A DNA stretch of 64,000 nt. It comes from Diphasiastrum complanatum (lineage: Eukaryota > Streptophyta > Lycopodiopsida > Lycopodiales > Lycopodiaceae). A program made the translations under genes and the position numbers. The notes under the pieces were generated by a model. It ran no database searches. It had not been told where the DNA came from and saw only the letters and a list, made by a program, of their open reading frames with translations. Position 1 is the first letter of the stretch, and each line of letters opens with the position of its first letter. Shown piece after piece: positions 46,258 through 57,294 of the stretch. Location of the stretch: contig CM055108.1 of NCBI GenBank assembly GCA_029204225.1, positions 15,032,722 through 15,096,721 on the forward strand, read 5' to 3'.

Positions 46258-47056
46258 CTAGTCTCCTAATTAAGGACTTGACACAAATGAAGGTTACTTC
46301 TATTGATTTGATTGAAGGTCTACCTTATCCCACTTCTTAGGGACCTGAAAAGATCAGTAATAGACTTCCTATAAAGATCTAAGAATGATCTCTAACAAAA
46401 TCAAATCATAGAATACTAGAAACAATGCACTTGCTTGATTGAAGTAGACAATACTAGTAGAATTGCCCGTCTTTCTATAAAGAACATTAAAGCTTCCAAA
46501 TGATCTGATCAAGAGTGAATTTCAGCAACCTAATATACTTCCAAAATCACTTGTAAAAGATCTAAATGGAACTTAATGAGGATGCAACACAATCTACTAT
46601 CCAATCACAAGCAAAAAATGATCAAAATTGATGAAAAATTGATCTAATTTGTTGCATAAGTCAAGCAATGGTTGGACTGAACCTAAATCACTTTAGGAGG
46701 TGTCTACTACACCTTAGAACAGCCTTGAAGAGTCCCCACAACTCTGATCTTCCCTCTCCTTGAATGCTAGAAAGCCTTCTCTATGAAATCACCTCCAAAA
46801 CTCGCTTAGAAATCAATGCTTGGAGCAAGCAAAACTTGCTATCTTGGTAATGTGAATTGAATTCAACTTTGCCTCTGGTTTTAGACACCTACACACCTGC
46901 AAATGAAGTCACACAACACCAATCTCCAATGTATTTGACTCACTTTGAGTTCTAGAATCAATACTAGATGCTAAGATCCAATCTACACAAGATTTAGATC
47001 AAAAATTGTGATCAAATTGAATGAAAACCAAGGATTTAGCTCATTTCAGCCTTTAG
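46258..47056 (-). other. Element 1 leader (between primer-binding site and gag)
   Basis: About 800 bp, nearly identical to 53780-54578 of element 2, without ORFs of note. Probably holds packaging and leader signals. Confidence 0.8.
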
Positions 47057-47068
47057 GCTCTGATAGCA
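47057..47068 (-). promoter_or_regulatory. Primer-binding site, element 1, mutated
   Basis: Minus TGCTATCAGAGC; element 2 has the canonical TGGTATCAGAGC. The single G-to-C change would weaken tRNA priming. Confidence 0.85.
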
Positions 47069-47750
47069 TGTAAAAATTACAGCAAATAAGGATCCTAAAA
47101 CACTTGAAATGATGAGGGAAACAATAGATTATGATTTCATAAGATTAGCACAAGTTGAACCATCAAAATCCATCAAAAATCTATGCTTGAACCTCACTAA
47201 ATGGCCCAAATCCTTGAAGAAGGCTTCACACGTGTGAAAGTACGGCCTCCCACAGTCTGAGTACTGTACACCAGACCTACATTCAATCCTATAATCATTA
47301 GTAATCACAAGTACTCAAACAATTATGAACATAGAGAGCAATTGCACCATTATGAGAGAAAAATCATGAAATTGCTTGATTGATTTTGGTGAGATATCAT
47401 CACCTATATATACATGATCCATCACGGTTTTGGGCAGGTATGAGTAGCCCTAAACCTATCCCTAATTCTAATTTTGGTGGATCTTTCATCCCTACCAAGT
47501 TAGGGTTGGAATCTTGGAGATCCCTCAACAATGCAAAAATTACCAAAAATAGCTCCTATTTTTTCTCCCTTGTATCTAAGCATAATTTGGACTCATTCCA
47601 AAGGTTCTAACACTTAGTTCTACTTGAGAACATCCTTATGAATGGAATCCTATGCTATTTGGCACGTGTGACAAGCCACATCATGACCATCTAACTATTT
47701 ACAAGTCATATGACCAAAACTAGTCAAGCTAGAATTGTGAATTTTTAACA
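47069..47750 (-). mobile_element. Copia LTR 3 (5' LTR of element 1)
   Basis: 682 bp. Shares GAGGGAAACAATAG and AGTACTCAAAC with LTR 2, differs from it at about four positions and has a private CACTTAGTTCTAC. Confidence 0.95.
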
Positions 47751-48432
47751 ATTAAAAATTACAGCAAATAAGGATCCTAAAACACTTGAAATGATGAGGA
47801 AAACAATAGATTATGATTTCATAAGATTAGCACAAGTTGAACCATCAGAATCCATCAAAAATCTATGCTTGAACCTCACTAAATGGCCCAAATCCTTGAA
47901 GAAGACTTCACACGTGTGAAAGTACGGCCTCCCACAGTCTGAGTACTGTACACCAGACCTACATTCAATCCTATAATCATTAGTAATCACAAGTACCCAA
48001 ACAATTATGAACATAGAGAGCAATTGCACCATTATGAGAGAAAAATCATGAAATTGCTTGATTGATTTTGGTGAGATATCATCACCTATATATACATGAT
48101 CCATCACGGTTTTGGGCAGGTATGAGTAGCCCTAAACCTATCCCTAATTCTAATTTTGGTGGATCTTTCATCCCTACCAAGTTAGGGTTGGAATCTTGGA
48201 GATCCCTCAACAATGCAAAAATTACCAAAAATAGCTCCTATTTTTTCTCCCTTGTATCTAAGCATAATTTGGACTCATTCCAAAGGTTCTAACACTTAGG
48301 TCTACTTGAGAACATCCTTATGAATGGAATCCTATGCTATTTGGCACGTGTGACAAGCCACATCATGACCATCTAACTATTTACAAGTCATATGACCAAA
48401 ACTAGTCAAGCTAGAATTGTGAATTTTTAACA
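47751..48432 (-). mobile_element. Copia LTR 4 (tandem)
   Basis: Directly abuts LTR 3; starts ATTAAAAATTAC instead of TGTAAAAATTAC. Private differences: ACCATCAGAATCC and GAAGAAGACTTC. Confidence 0.95.
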
Positions 48433-49114
48433 ATTAAAAATTACAGCAAATAAGGATCCTAAAACACTTGAAATGATGAGGAAAACAATAGATTATGATT
48501 TCATAAGATTAGCACAAGTTGAACCATCAAAATCCATCAAAAATCTATGCTTGAACCTCACTAAATGGCCCAAATCCTTGAAGAAGGCTTCACACGTGTG
48601 AAAGTACGGCCTCCCACAGTCTGAGTACTGTACACCAGACCTACATTCAATCCTATAATCATTAGTAATCACAAGTACCCAAACAATTATGAACATAGAG
48701 AGCAATTGCACCATTATGAGAGAAAAATCATGAAATTGCTTGATTGATTTTGGTGAGATATCATCACCTATATATACATGATCCATCACGGTTTTGGGCA
48801 GGTATGAGTAGCCCTAAACCTATCCCTAATTCTAATTTTGGTGGATCTTTCATCCCTACCAAGTTAGGGTTGGAATCTTGGAGATCCCTCAACAATGCAA
48901 AAATTACCAAAAATAGCTCCTATTTTTTCTCCCTTGTATCTAAGCATAATTTGGACTCATTCCAAAGGTTCTAACACTTAGGTCTACTTGAGAACATCCT
49001 TATGAATGGAATCCTATGCTATTTGGCACGTGTGACAAGCCACATCATGACCATCTAACTATTTACAAGTCATATGACCAAAACTAGTCAAGCTAGAATT
49101 GTGAATTTTTAACA
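48433..49114 (-). mobile_element. Copia LTR 5 (tandem)
   Basis: Same ATTAAAAATTAC start; appears identical to LTR 6. Confidence 0.95.
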
Positions 49115-49796
49115 ATTAAAAATTACAGCAAATAAGGATCCTAAAACACTTGAAATGATGAGGAAAACAATAGATTATGATTTCATAAGATTAGCACAAG
49201 TTGAACCATCAAAATCCATCAAAAATCTATGCTTGAACCTCACTAAATGGCCCAAATCCTTGAAGAAGGCTTCACACGTGTGAAAGTACGGCCTCCCACA
49301 GTCTGAGTACTGTACACCAGACCTACATTCAATCCTATAATCATTAGTAATCACAAGTACCCAAACAATTATGAACATAGAGAGCAATTGCACCATTATG
49401 AGAGAAAAATCATGAAATTGCTTGATTGATTTTGGTGAGATATCATCACCTATATATACATGATCCATCACGGTTTTGGGCAGGTATGAGTAGCCCTAAA
49501 CCTATCCCTAATTCTAATTTTGGTGGATCTTTCATCCCTACCAAGTTAGGGTTGGAATCTTGGAGATCCCTCAACAATGCAAAAATTACCAAAAATAGCT
49601 CCTATTTTTTCTCCCTTGTATCTAAGCATAATTTGGACTCATTCCAAAGGTTCTAACACTTAGGTCTACTTGAGAACATCCTTATGAATGGAATCCTATG
49701 CTATTTGGCACGTGTGACAAGCCACATCATGACCATCTAACTATTTACAAGTCATATGACCAAAACTAGTCAAGCTAGAATTGTGAATTTTTAACA
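49115..49796 (-). mobile_element. Copia LTR 6 (3' LTR of element 2)
   Basis: Third ATTAAAAATTAC junction; next to polypurine tract 49797-49805. By eye identical to LTR 7 apart from the two terminal bases. Confidence 0.95.
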
Positions 49797-49810
49797 CTCC
49801 TCCTCACTAT

Positions 49811-52800
49811 CTAGCTTGGTTCAATCATTGCTTTACTAATCACTCCAAGTGATGATTTGAACTTCATAAAAGGTGTCTTTTGAAGTGGTTTAGTAAGTAG
49901 ATCAGCTACACATTCATTGCTTGGAACATTCTCCAAAGCAATCTCCTTGGCTTGCACCATTTCTCTCACAAAGTGATGGCATATCTCAATGTGCTTAGAT
50001 CTTGCATGGAAGATTGGGTTAGATGCAAGGTGTTGGGCTGATATATTGTCATTGTAGATGATTGGTGCCTCCTCTGAATCCATGATCTTTAGTTCCACCA
50101 ATAATCTCTTGATCCAAAGTACCTCCTTTGTAGTGGTTGTCAAAGCTTTGTACTCGGCCTCGGTTGAAGATAGAGATATAGTTTCTTGCTTTTTTGAAAG
50201 CCATGAAACCACACCTTCTCCTATGAAAGTTGAATAGGCACTTGTTGATTTCCTATCCCTCTTGTCCCCTGCAAAATCTGAATCACTAAATGCATGAAGG
50301 TTAATCACATTTCCTCTATATAGAATCCCAAAATCCAATGTACCCGAGATGTATCTTAGAATCCTCTTAGCCTTTTTCCAATGGATATTCAATGGCTTTT
50401 GCATGGATTGGCTCAACCTACATACACTAAAGCTAAGATCTGGTCTAGTTATAGTGATCCACATTAAGGAACCTATAAGTTTCCTAAACAAAGTGATGTC
50501 CATGAAGGATCTTTCATCATCTTCATTTGGCACTTTTACATCTTGCTCCATTGGTGTGTCAACACTTTTGCATACTTCCATCTTAAACTTCTTCAAAAGA
50601 ATTTGAGCATAGTTTACTTGACTTATAAAGATAAAATCAGACCCTCTAAGTACTTCTATGCCTAAGATGAAGTGAAGACACCCTAGATCTACCATCTTGA
50701 ACTCTAAGGATAGATCTATCTTGATTTTTTCAATACCATCAACACTATTTCCACTAATGATGATGTCATCTACATAAATGAGTAAAAGTACAATACCAAC
50801 ATCATCAAACTTAATGTAAAGAGTGGGATCATATTCACTTTGAACAAAAGAAAGTGAAATAAGATAGCAATGTAGTCTTGAATTCCAAGATCTCGAGGCT
50901 TGCTTCAAGCCATAGATGCTTCTTTGGAGATGGCATACTTTGTTCTCCATTCCATGCTTGATGAACCCTTGTGGCTGCTCCATATAGATATCCTCTTCCA
51001 AAAAACCATTCAAGAAAGCATTAGAGACATCCATTTGACATAGAATCCATCCAAAATGTGATGCAAGTGCAATGATTAGTCTTATTGTGACCATCTTGGC
51101 CACGGGTGCAAAAGTTTCCTCATAGTCTATCCCTCTCTCTTGAGCATAACCTTTTGCAACTAATCTTGCTTTATGTTTGTTAACACTCCCATTTGCATTC
51201 AACTTAAGCTTGAAGACCCACTTGCATCCTATTACATTCCTTTGAGGTCTCTCAACAAGCAACCAAGTTTCATTCTCAATCAAGGCATCATACTCATCCA
51301 ACATAGCTTTATACCATTCTTTGGAGTTCAATGCATCTTCAACATTAGACGGTTCTTCAAAACTAGATAAAGCATAAGAAGTGGATGAGATACCCTCAAC
51401 TTGCTGTCCTTTGCCTTGATATGTGAGCCTTGATGGCTCCACTTTTGCCCTTGAAGATCTCCTTGGTGTGATAGGTGGGTTTGGTGCTTGCTCCTCCATG
51501 AGCTCCTCCTCAAAACCAAGATCTTGCTCCTCGGCCATCTTCTTCTTGATTGTTGGAGAACTTGAGCCTTCTTCAAGCATATGCATATGATGTTCATCAA
51601 AGATGACATCCCTTGAAACAACAAATTTGTTCAAGGATGGGAGATAGAGTTTGTAGCCCTTGCTTGAGCTTGCATATCCAAGCATGATCCCTCTTGTGGA
51701 AGATGGATCCTCCTTGGTTCTTGTTTCCAATGGCACATGCACATAACATATACACCCAAAAACTTTCAAGTGATTAAGATTGGGTTTCTTTCCATACAAC
51801 ATCTCATAAGGAGTTTTGCCTTCAATTGCTTTGCAAGACACCCTATTCATCAAGTAGTTTGCACATACAAGAGACTCACCCCAAAAGGATTTGGGCAAAC
51901 AAGCATCTAATCTTAAAGCCTTAGAACATTCACATAATGTTCTATTCCTTCTTTCAGCAACTCCATTTTGTTGAGGAGTGTAAGGACAAGAAGTCTCTTT
52001 CTTGATCCCTTCCTCCTCACAAAAGGCCTTGAACTCATTGGAGATGAATTCTCCACCATTGTCACTTCTAAGAATCTTGATGCTATGATTATGATGCTTT
52101 TCCACAAACAACTTGAACTTTACAAAAGTATCAAATACTTGAGACTTGAAGGAAAGTAAGAACACCCAACAATATCTTGAGTAGTCATCAATGAAGGTTA
52201 AAAACATGGATGAACCTCCATTAGATTTGGTGCTAGCAATGTGCACATCCGAGTGTATGAGTTCAAGAGGATGAGATGACTTTGTGATGGAGTTAGGAAA
52301 CACCTTCTTATGTGCCTTGGATAAGGCACAAGCTTCACAAACCTTGTCTTCCTTCCCAATAGACCTTGGTAGGCCTAAAGCATACTCCTCCTTGATCATA
52401 GCCTCCATGGAACCCGAGTTGACATGTCCAAGTCTTTTGTGCCATAAAGTAAAGGTAGATATCTTGCTCTTCTCGGCCAACATGACAACATTAGTATCCA
52501 CAAATGCATCCAGCTTATAAAGTTTGCCAAGTCTAGTGCCCTTAGCCACTATCTTACCCTTCTTCTTGATGAAACATTCATTTGAAGCAAAGTCAACATT
52601 GAAACCATTGTCTACCATTTGGCCAACACTTAGTAGTTTCTTTGTTATTGTAGGAATGTACAAAACACCTTCTATGTTGATCTTTTTGGAAGATCCTAAG
52701 CAAAGGGGAATGCTACCAACTCCTTCAATCTTACAAGCTTCATCATTTGCTGTATAGATAGACTTTATAGGTCCATCATAAGATAAGAGAGAAGAGAAAA

Positions 52801-53779
52801 ACTCCCTTTTACTAGTCATGTGTGAACTAGCACCCGAGTCAATCCACCAAGGATCTTCTCCTTTGAAGCTTGTTGAAGAAAATATGGACATCATGAGAGA
52901 GTCCTCATGTGAACTCTCCTCCTCCTCCTCTTTGCTCATGTTGGCTTGGCTTTGATCTTGCTTCCTCTTGAAGCATTCCGAGGCATAATGCCCCATCTTG
53001 CTACAATAGTAGCACTTCACCTTTGATTTGTCCTTCTTGACTTTGGTGGTTGATGGAAATGCCTTTGGGGGTCCTTCTTGATCCTCAAGCTTTGTAGACT
53101 TCTTGAATGTTGATCCTTTGCCTTTGGACTTGCCTTTGCCTTTGGTGAAGAGAGCTTGGTCATCTCCACCTTGGATGGAAAGCCTATCCATCCTCTCTTG
53201 CATTTGGCTCCTTCTTGATTCCTCGGCCATGAGCGTGCCTTGGAGTTCTTCAAGTATGGGTAGCTTACCCATAATTGCATATCCCTGAACCAAATTGTCA
53301 AATTCAAAGCTTAGTCCATTCAATATGAGTTGAACAAGCTCTTCATCCTTGATAGGGTCACCTATAAAGGCTAGCTCTTTGTTCAATTCCTTTACTCTTA
53401 GGACAAAAGTATGTGCACTCTCTCCTTTCTTTTGATAGCTTCTATAGATTTGATTCTTCAAAGCTAACATTCTAGTTTGGTTCTTGGATTCATAGACCTT
53501 TTGCAAAGTCTCCCAAGCATCTTGAGCTGAAGTGCAATCTCCTACCTCTCTTAAGAGTTCATTTGCAACATTCATTTTTATGCAATGTAGTGCAACATTG
53601 CACCTCTTGATGTATTTGGCTTTTTCTTGAGGATGAATAGGTTCACCCTCCTTACCATTTACAATTTCCATCAAATCTTGCATGATCATGATAGATTCCA
53701 TTCTAACTTTCCATATGGAATAGTTAGTTTTGTTGAGCCTTTCATTAGTATCCAAAAGATATGCATTTATAGATGTCAT
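49811..53779 (-). CDS. Copia gag-pol polyprotein, element 2, intact, 1322 aa
   Basis: A full-length copia polyprotein in one frame. Gag is about 1-250; the zinc knuckle C256-x2-C259-x4-H264-x4-C269 (CYYCSKMGHYASEC) binds RNA. The protease active site DSGA is at 314-317. The GAG_pre-integrase zinc finger has H447/H452 and C481/C484. Integrase shows D511, D573 and E609 (SDNGGEF, NGVAE; D-35-E spacing). Reverse transcriptase spans about 835-1080 with YVDD at 1002-1005; RNase H has D1166/D1168 (FSDSDFAGD) and E1207, ending at 1322. All core residues are present and LTRs 6 and 7 agree, so this is a young, possibly autonomous copy. Domain order PR-INT-RT-RH assigns it to Ty1/copia rather than gypsy. 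Translation starts 800 bp after the primer-binding site. Confidence 0.95.
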   Translation of the reverse strand: MTSINAYLLDTNERLNKTNYSIWKVRMESIMIMQDLMEIVNGKEGEPIHPQEKAKYIKRCNVALHCIKMNVANELLREVGDCTSAQDAWETLQKVYESKNQTRMLALKNQIYRSYQKKGESAHTFVLRVKELNKELAFIGDPIKDEELVQLILNGLSFEFDNLVQGYAIMGKLPILEELQGTLMAEESRRSQMQERMDRLSIQGGDDQALFTKGKGKSKGKGSTFKKSTKLEDQEGPPKAFPSTTKVKKDKSKVKCYYCSKMGHYASECFKRKQDQSQANMSKEEEEESSHEDSLMMSIFSSTSFKGEDPWWIDSGASSHMTSKREFFSSLLSYDGPIKSIYTANDEACKIEGVGSIPLCLGSSKKINIEGVLYIPTITKKLLSVGQMVDNGFNVDFASNECFIKKKGKIVAKGTRLGKLYKLDAFVDTNVVMLAEKSKISTFTLWHKRLGHVNSGSMEAMIKEEYALGLPRSIGKEDKVCEACALSKAHKKVFPNSITKSSHPLELIHSDVHIASTKSNGGSSMFLTFIDDYSRYCWVFLLSFKSQVFDTFVKFKLFVEKHHNHSIKILRSDNGGEFISNEFKAFCEEEGIKKETSCPYTPQQNGVAERRNRTLCECSKALRLDACLPKSFWGESLVCANYLMNRVSCKAIEGKTPYEMLYGKKPNLNHLKVFGCICYVHVPLETRTKEDPSSTRGIMLGYASSSKGYKLYLPSLNKFVVSRDVIFDEHHMHMLEEGSSSPTIKKKMAEEQDLGFEEELMEEQAPNPPITPRRSSRAKVEPSRLTYQGKGQQVEGISSTSYALSSFEEPSNVEDALNSKEWYKAMLDEYDALIENETWLLVERPQRNVIGCKWVFKLKLNANGSVNKHKARLVAKGYAQERGIDYEETFAPVAKMVTIRLIIALASHFGWILCQMDVSNAFLNGFLEEDIYMEQPQGFIKHGMENKVCHLQRSIYGLKQASRSWNSRLHCYLISLSFVQSEYDPTLYIKFDDVGIVLLLIYVDDIIISGNSVDGIEKIKIDLSLEFKMVDLGCLHFILGIEVLRGSDFIFISQVNYAQILLKKFKMEVCKSVDTPMEQDVKVPNEDDERSFMDITLFRKLIGSLMWITITRPDLSFSVCRLSQSMQKPLNIHWKKAKRILRYISGTLDFGILYRGNVINLHAFSDSDFAGDKRDRKSTSAYSTFIGEGVVSWLSKKQETISLSSTEAEYKALTTTTKEVLWIKRLLVELKIMDSEEAPIIYNDNISAQHLASNPIFHARSKHIEICHHFVREMVQAKEIALENVPSNECVADLLTKPLQKTPFMKFKSSLGVISKAMIEPS

Positions 53780-54578
53780 CTAGTCTCCTAATCAAGGACT
53801 TGACACAAATGAAGGTTACTTCTATTGATTTGATTGAAGGTCTACCTGATCCCACTTCTTAGGGACCTGAAAAGATCAGTAATAGACTTCCTATAAAGAT
53901 CTAAGAATGATCTCTAACAAAATCAAATCATAGAATACTAGAAACAATGCACTTGCTTGATTGAAGTAGACAATACTAGTAGAATTGCCCGTCTTTCTAT
54001 AAAGAACATTAAAGCTTCCAAATGATCTGATCAAGAGTGAATTTCAGAAACCTAATATACTTCCAAAATCACTTGTAAAAGATCTAAATGGAACTTAATG
54101 AGGATGCAACACAATCTACTATCCAATCACAAGCAAAAAATGATCAAAATTGATGAAAAATTGATCTAATTTGGTGCATAAGTCAAGCAATGGTTGGACT
54201 GAACCTAAATCACTTTAGGAGGTGTCTACTACACCTTAGAAGAGCCTTGAAGAGTCCCCAAAACTCTGATCTTCCCTCTCCTTGAATGCTAGAAAGCCTT
54301 CTCTATGAAATCACCTCCAAAACTCGCTTAGAAATCAATGCTTGGAGCAAGCAAAACTTGCTATCTTGGTAATGTGAATTGAATTCAACTTTGCCTCTGG
54401 TTTTAGACACCTAAACACCTGCAAATGAAGTCACACAACACCAATCTCCAATGTATTTGACTCACTTTGAGTTCTAGAATCAATACTAGATGCTAAGATC
54501 CAATCTACATAAGATTTAGATCAAAAAATGTGATCAAATTGAATGCAAACCAAGGATTTAGCTCATTTCAGCCTTTAG
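53780..54578 (-). other. Element 2 leader
   Basis: Untranslated leader between primer-binding site and gag, nearly identical to 46258-47056. Confidence 0.8.
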
Positions 54579-54590
54579 GCTCTGATACCA
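54579..54590 (-). promoter_or_regulatory. Primer-binding site, element 2
   Basis: Minus TGGTATCAGAGC, perfect initiator tRNA-Met complement. Confidence 0.9.
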
Positions 54591-55269
54591 TGTAAAAATT
54601 ACAGCAAATAAGGATCCTAAAACACTTGAAATGATGAGGAAAACAATAGATTATGATTTCATAAGATTAGCACAAGTTGAACCATCAAAATCCATCAAAA
54701 ATCTATGCTTGAACCTCACTAAATGGCCCAAATCCTTGAAGAAGGCTTCACACGTGTGAAAGTACGGCCTCCCACAGTCTGAGTACTGTACACCAGACCT
54801 ACATTCAATCCTATAATCATTAGTAATCACAAGTACCCAAACAATTATGAACATAGAGAGCAATTGCACCATTATGAGAGAAAAATCATGAAATTGCTTG
54901 ATTGATTTTGGTGAGATATCATCACCTATATATACATGATCCATCACGGTTTTGGGCAGGTATGAGTAGCCCTAAACCTATCCCTAATTCTAATTTTGGT
55001 GGATCTTTCATCCCTACCAAGTTAGGGTTGGAATCTTGGAGATCCCTCAACAATGCAAAAATTACCAAAAATAGCTCCTATTTTTTCTCCCTTGTATCTA
55101 AGCATAATTTGGACTCATTCCAAAGGTTCTAACACTTAGGTCTACTTGAGAACATCCTTATGAATGGAATCCTATGCTATTTGGCACGTGTGACAAGCCA
55201 CATCATGACCATCTAACTATTTACAAGTCATATGACCAAAACTAGTCAAGCTAGAATTGTGAATTTTTA
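54591..55269 (-). mobile_element. Copia LTR 7 (5' LTR of element 2), outer end clipped
   Basis: Matches LTR 6 until GAATTTTTA at 55269; the terminal ACA is replaced by GAATT running into the host duplication. The promoter (TATA, minus strand, about 54927-54935) would drive element 2. Confidence 0.95.
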
Positions 55270-55274
55270 GAATT

Positions 55275-55334
55275 GTGTTGAGAGAGTTGACAACAAGCGA
55301 CGTACATATGACTGTGGTATAATGGCCAACTTTC
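55275..55334 (+). repeat. 60-bp flanking duplication, right copy
   Basis: Partner of 40837-40896. The junction AGAATTGTG|TTGAG shows 3-bp overlap (GTG) between LTR and host sequence. Confidence 0.95.
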
Positions 55335-56122
55335 AACAAGAGAGTCGTTCTAGTGCGAGGGACCCTAATGTCATTTCGGGCGACCTAGACTATGTCGGCA
55401 CATTGCAACATATTTATGAAGTCGATTACGAGACTAACGGCAAATACTTTATTTTTGACGTAAAATGGTTTGAGGTCATCTTTCGTGAAAGCAACGCCAC
55501 GATTAGAAATGATAACTCAAAGTTTTTTTCAAATTGACTCAACAAAATGTATATTGATGGACTCTCATGACATTTTAGTATTGCCACGACATTGGGAACA
55601 AGTGAGACTCTAAAATTTCAATGTCATTAATATTCGCAACCCAATTATTTATGTATCAATCTTATAAGACTAACTTAATTTTTTTTAATTCTTTGGCAGA
55701 TTATATTCCATCCAGATTGAATAGACCCAAGATGGTGGTATGTGATCCAACTTAATGCAAGAAAACGATGCGTGTTTGAAGGAAAAAATATTGTTGAATT
55801 GGATACACACGACGAACCACCACCCAATTTTGGTGACGTTTTGGAAGAACCTGAACCACTCATCCAAACTCCAAATGATGTCGAAATGATGGGAGAAGAC
55901 GGTACAAATGAAAATGATGAGATTCCTACGATCGTACAAGACCAAATTGGAGTTAATTTGAGGCCCCCACGTTTGGATGAGATAGAATTAGAAGAAGAGA
56001 AGATTGAATATGATGGTAGCTCACATCATCAAAATTTACGATTATACCTAGACCTAGATTCAGATGAGTGTCAAGACTTGTGTGATGACGAAAATGATGT
56101 TAATGATGAGAATGATCTATGA
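55275..56122 (+). pseudogene. CACTA tnp2 transposase, 3' part (DUF4216 and tail)
   Basis: Opens with the right copy of the 60-bp duplication (VDNKRRTYDCGIMANF) and continues QESRSSARDPNVISGDLDYV and YFIFDVKWFEVIF, typical of DUF4216. After an intron-like gap (about 55540-55700) comes a WWYVIQLNARKRCVF block and an acidic C-terminus to the stop at 56122. It completes the transposase begun at 37604. Confidence 0.75.
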
Positions 56123-56270
56123 TTATCTATCATTTTTTTTTATATTCATCGCAATACTTTTTATGTATACTTTTATAAATAGAGTTGAATGTGATAATTA
56201 TAATACTCGAACCTTGCGGTTATGTCCTATTTCAGAATGTCACGACATATTCCCTCCCTACGGCGTGTAG

Positions 56271-56863
56271 GTTTTTTCATGCAAGTTGGAAAGATTAGAA
56301 TCTCGCCTTCAACGAGAGAAAAGTAAGGGCTACACACTTTCCTAGGATTGAGGATTTTAATTATCTACATTTCACCTTTGCATATTAATTAATTGCTAGT
56401 GTATGCGATAAAATATGATATTGCTTTGAACAAAATGAAAATTATGAATTACATTTAATTTCTTACTATGTTAGATAACGTATTCTAATAATAAAACAAA
56501 TTGAAACAACACAAAATCACCGGTAAACTCACTCGAAGCTTAAGTGCAAATGTGCAATTGCTCGCTCTTTAAACGCTTGCTCTTTTTTTTTTGAATATTT
56601 TTGTCACATGCACAAGCAATAAAATAACACTAAATTACACAATTGAACTATTATTATAAGCAAATTTAAACATACAATCACCATCAAACACTATCTAGTC
56701 ATCTACTACTCTAAATCTTAATCAAAACACACTCACACACATACTCTCTCTCTCTCTCTCTATCTAAAAATTTAATATAAATTTTTTATCAAACATTATT
56801 TATTTATCTTTCATTCTTAAATACCCTAAACTAATGCATAATACAAAACACACACACACACAC

Positions 56864-56902
<39 letters not shown>

Positions 56903-57294
56903 TTAAATTCAAAATGCAAAACACAACACACACACTTCCCTCCCCCCCCCCCCTCTCTCTCTCTCTCTCTCAAATCTTAAATCTGAAATCAATGTAAACT
57001 GTTAAACATGTTCACAAACACTCTCTCTCAAACTCTCTCTCTCTCTCATCTATCATTCTTAGTTCAAAATAAATATAAATCTAACAATCTATTACTACAT
57101 AGACTATGTATACATCTATAATTTTAAATTTTAAATTTTTACAAGCATAATCATTTGCTGTAAAAATTGACGGATAGGTCCATCATAAGTAGATAAGTTT
57201 GAGAAATATGACGAGCACTGCGCGGCTGACAGGGCCGCAGGAGGGCACCGGGGCCAAACCCCTCCTGCGCGTGCGCGGTGCTCCCCCCGTGGGA
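56271..57294. repeat. AT-rich spacer with (TC)n, (CA)n and C-run microsatellites
   Basis: Runs at about 56742-56763, 56851-56899, 56940-56972 and 57020-57048; a short GC-rich island lies at 57215-57300 next to the cupin copy. No gene. Confidence 0.8.

Larger units (their letters stand above)
35237..56270 (+). mobile_element. CACTA (En/Spm) DNA transposon, decayed, interrupted by copia nest
   Basis: Defined by subterminal GACGTC repeats at the left, a TNPA-like gene (minus) and tnp2 transposase pieces (plus) on both sides of the 40897-55274 insertion. Clear CACTA terminal inverted repeats were not found at either end, so the limits are approximate. The right end lacks the GACGTC repeats and may be truncated. 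Confidence 0.65.

Noticed and set aside
47380-49656. Repeated 76-aa plus frame and 98-aa minus frame in each LTR
   Set aside because: They recur only because LTRs recur; they overlap the TATA/U3 region and match no protein family.
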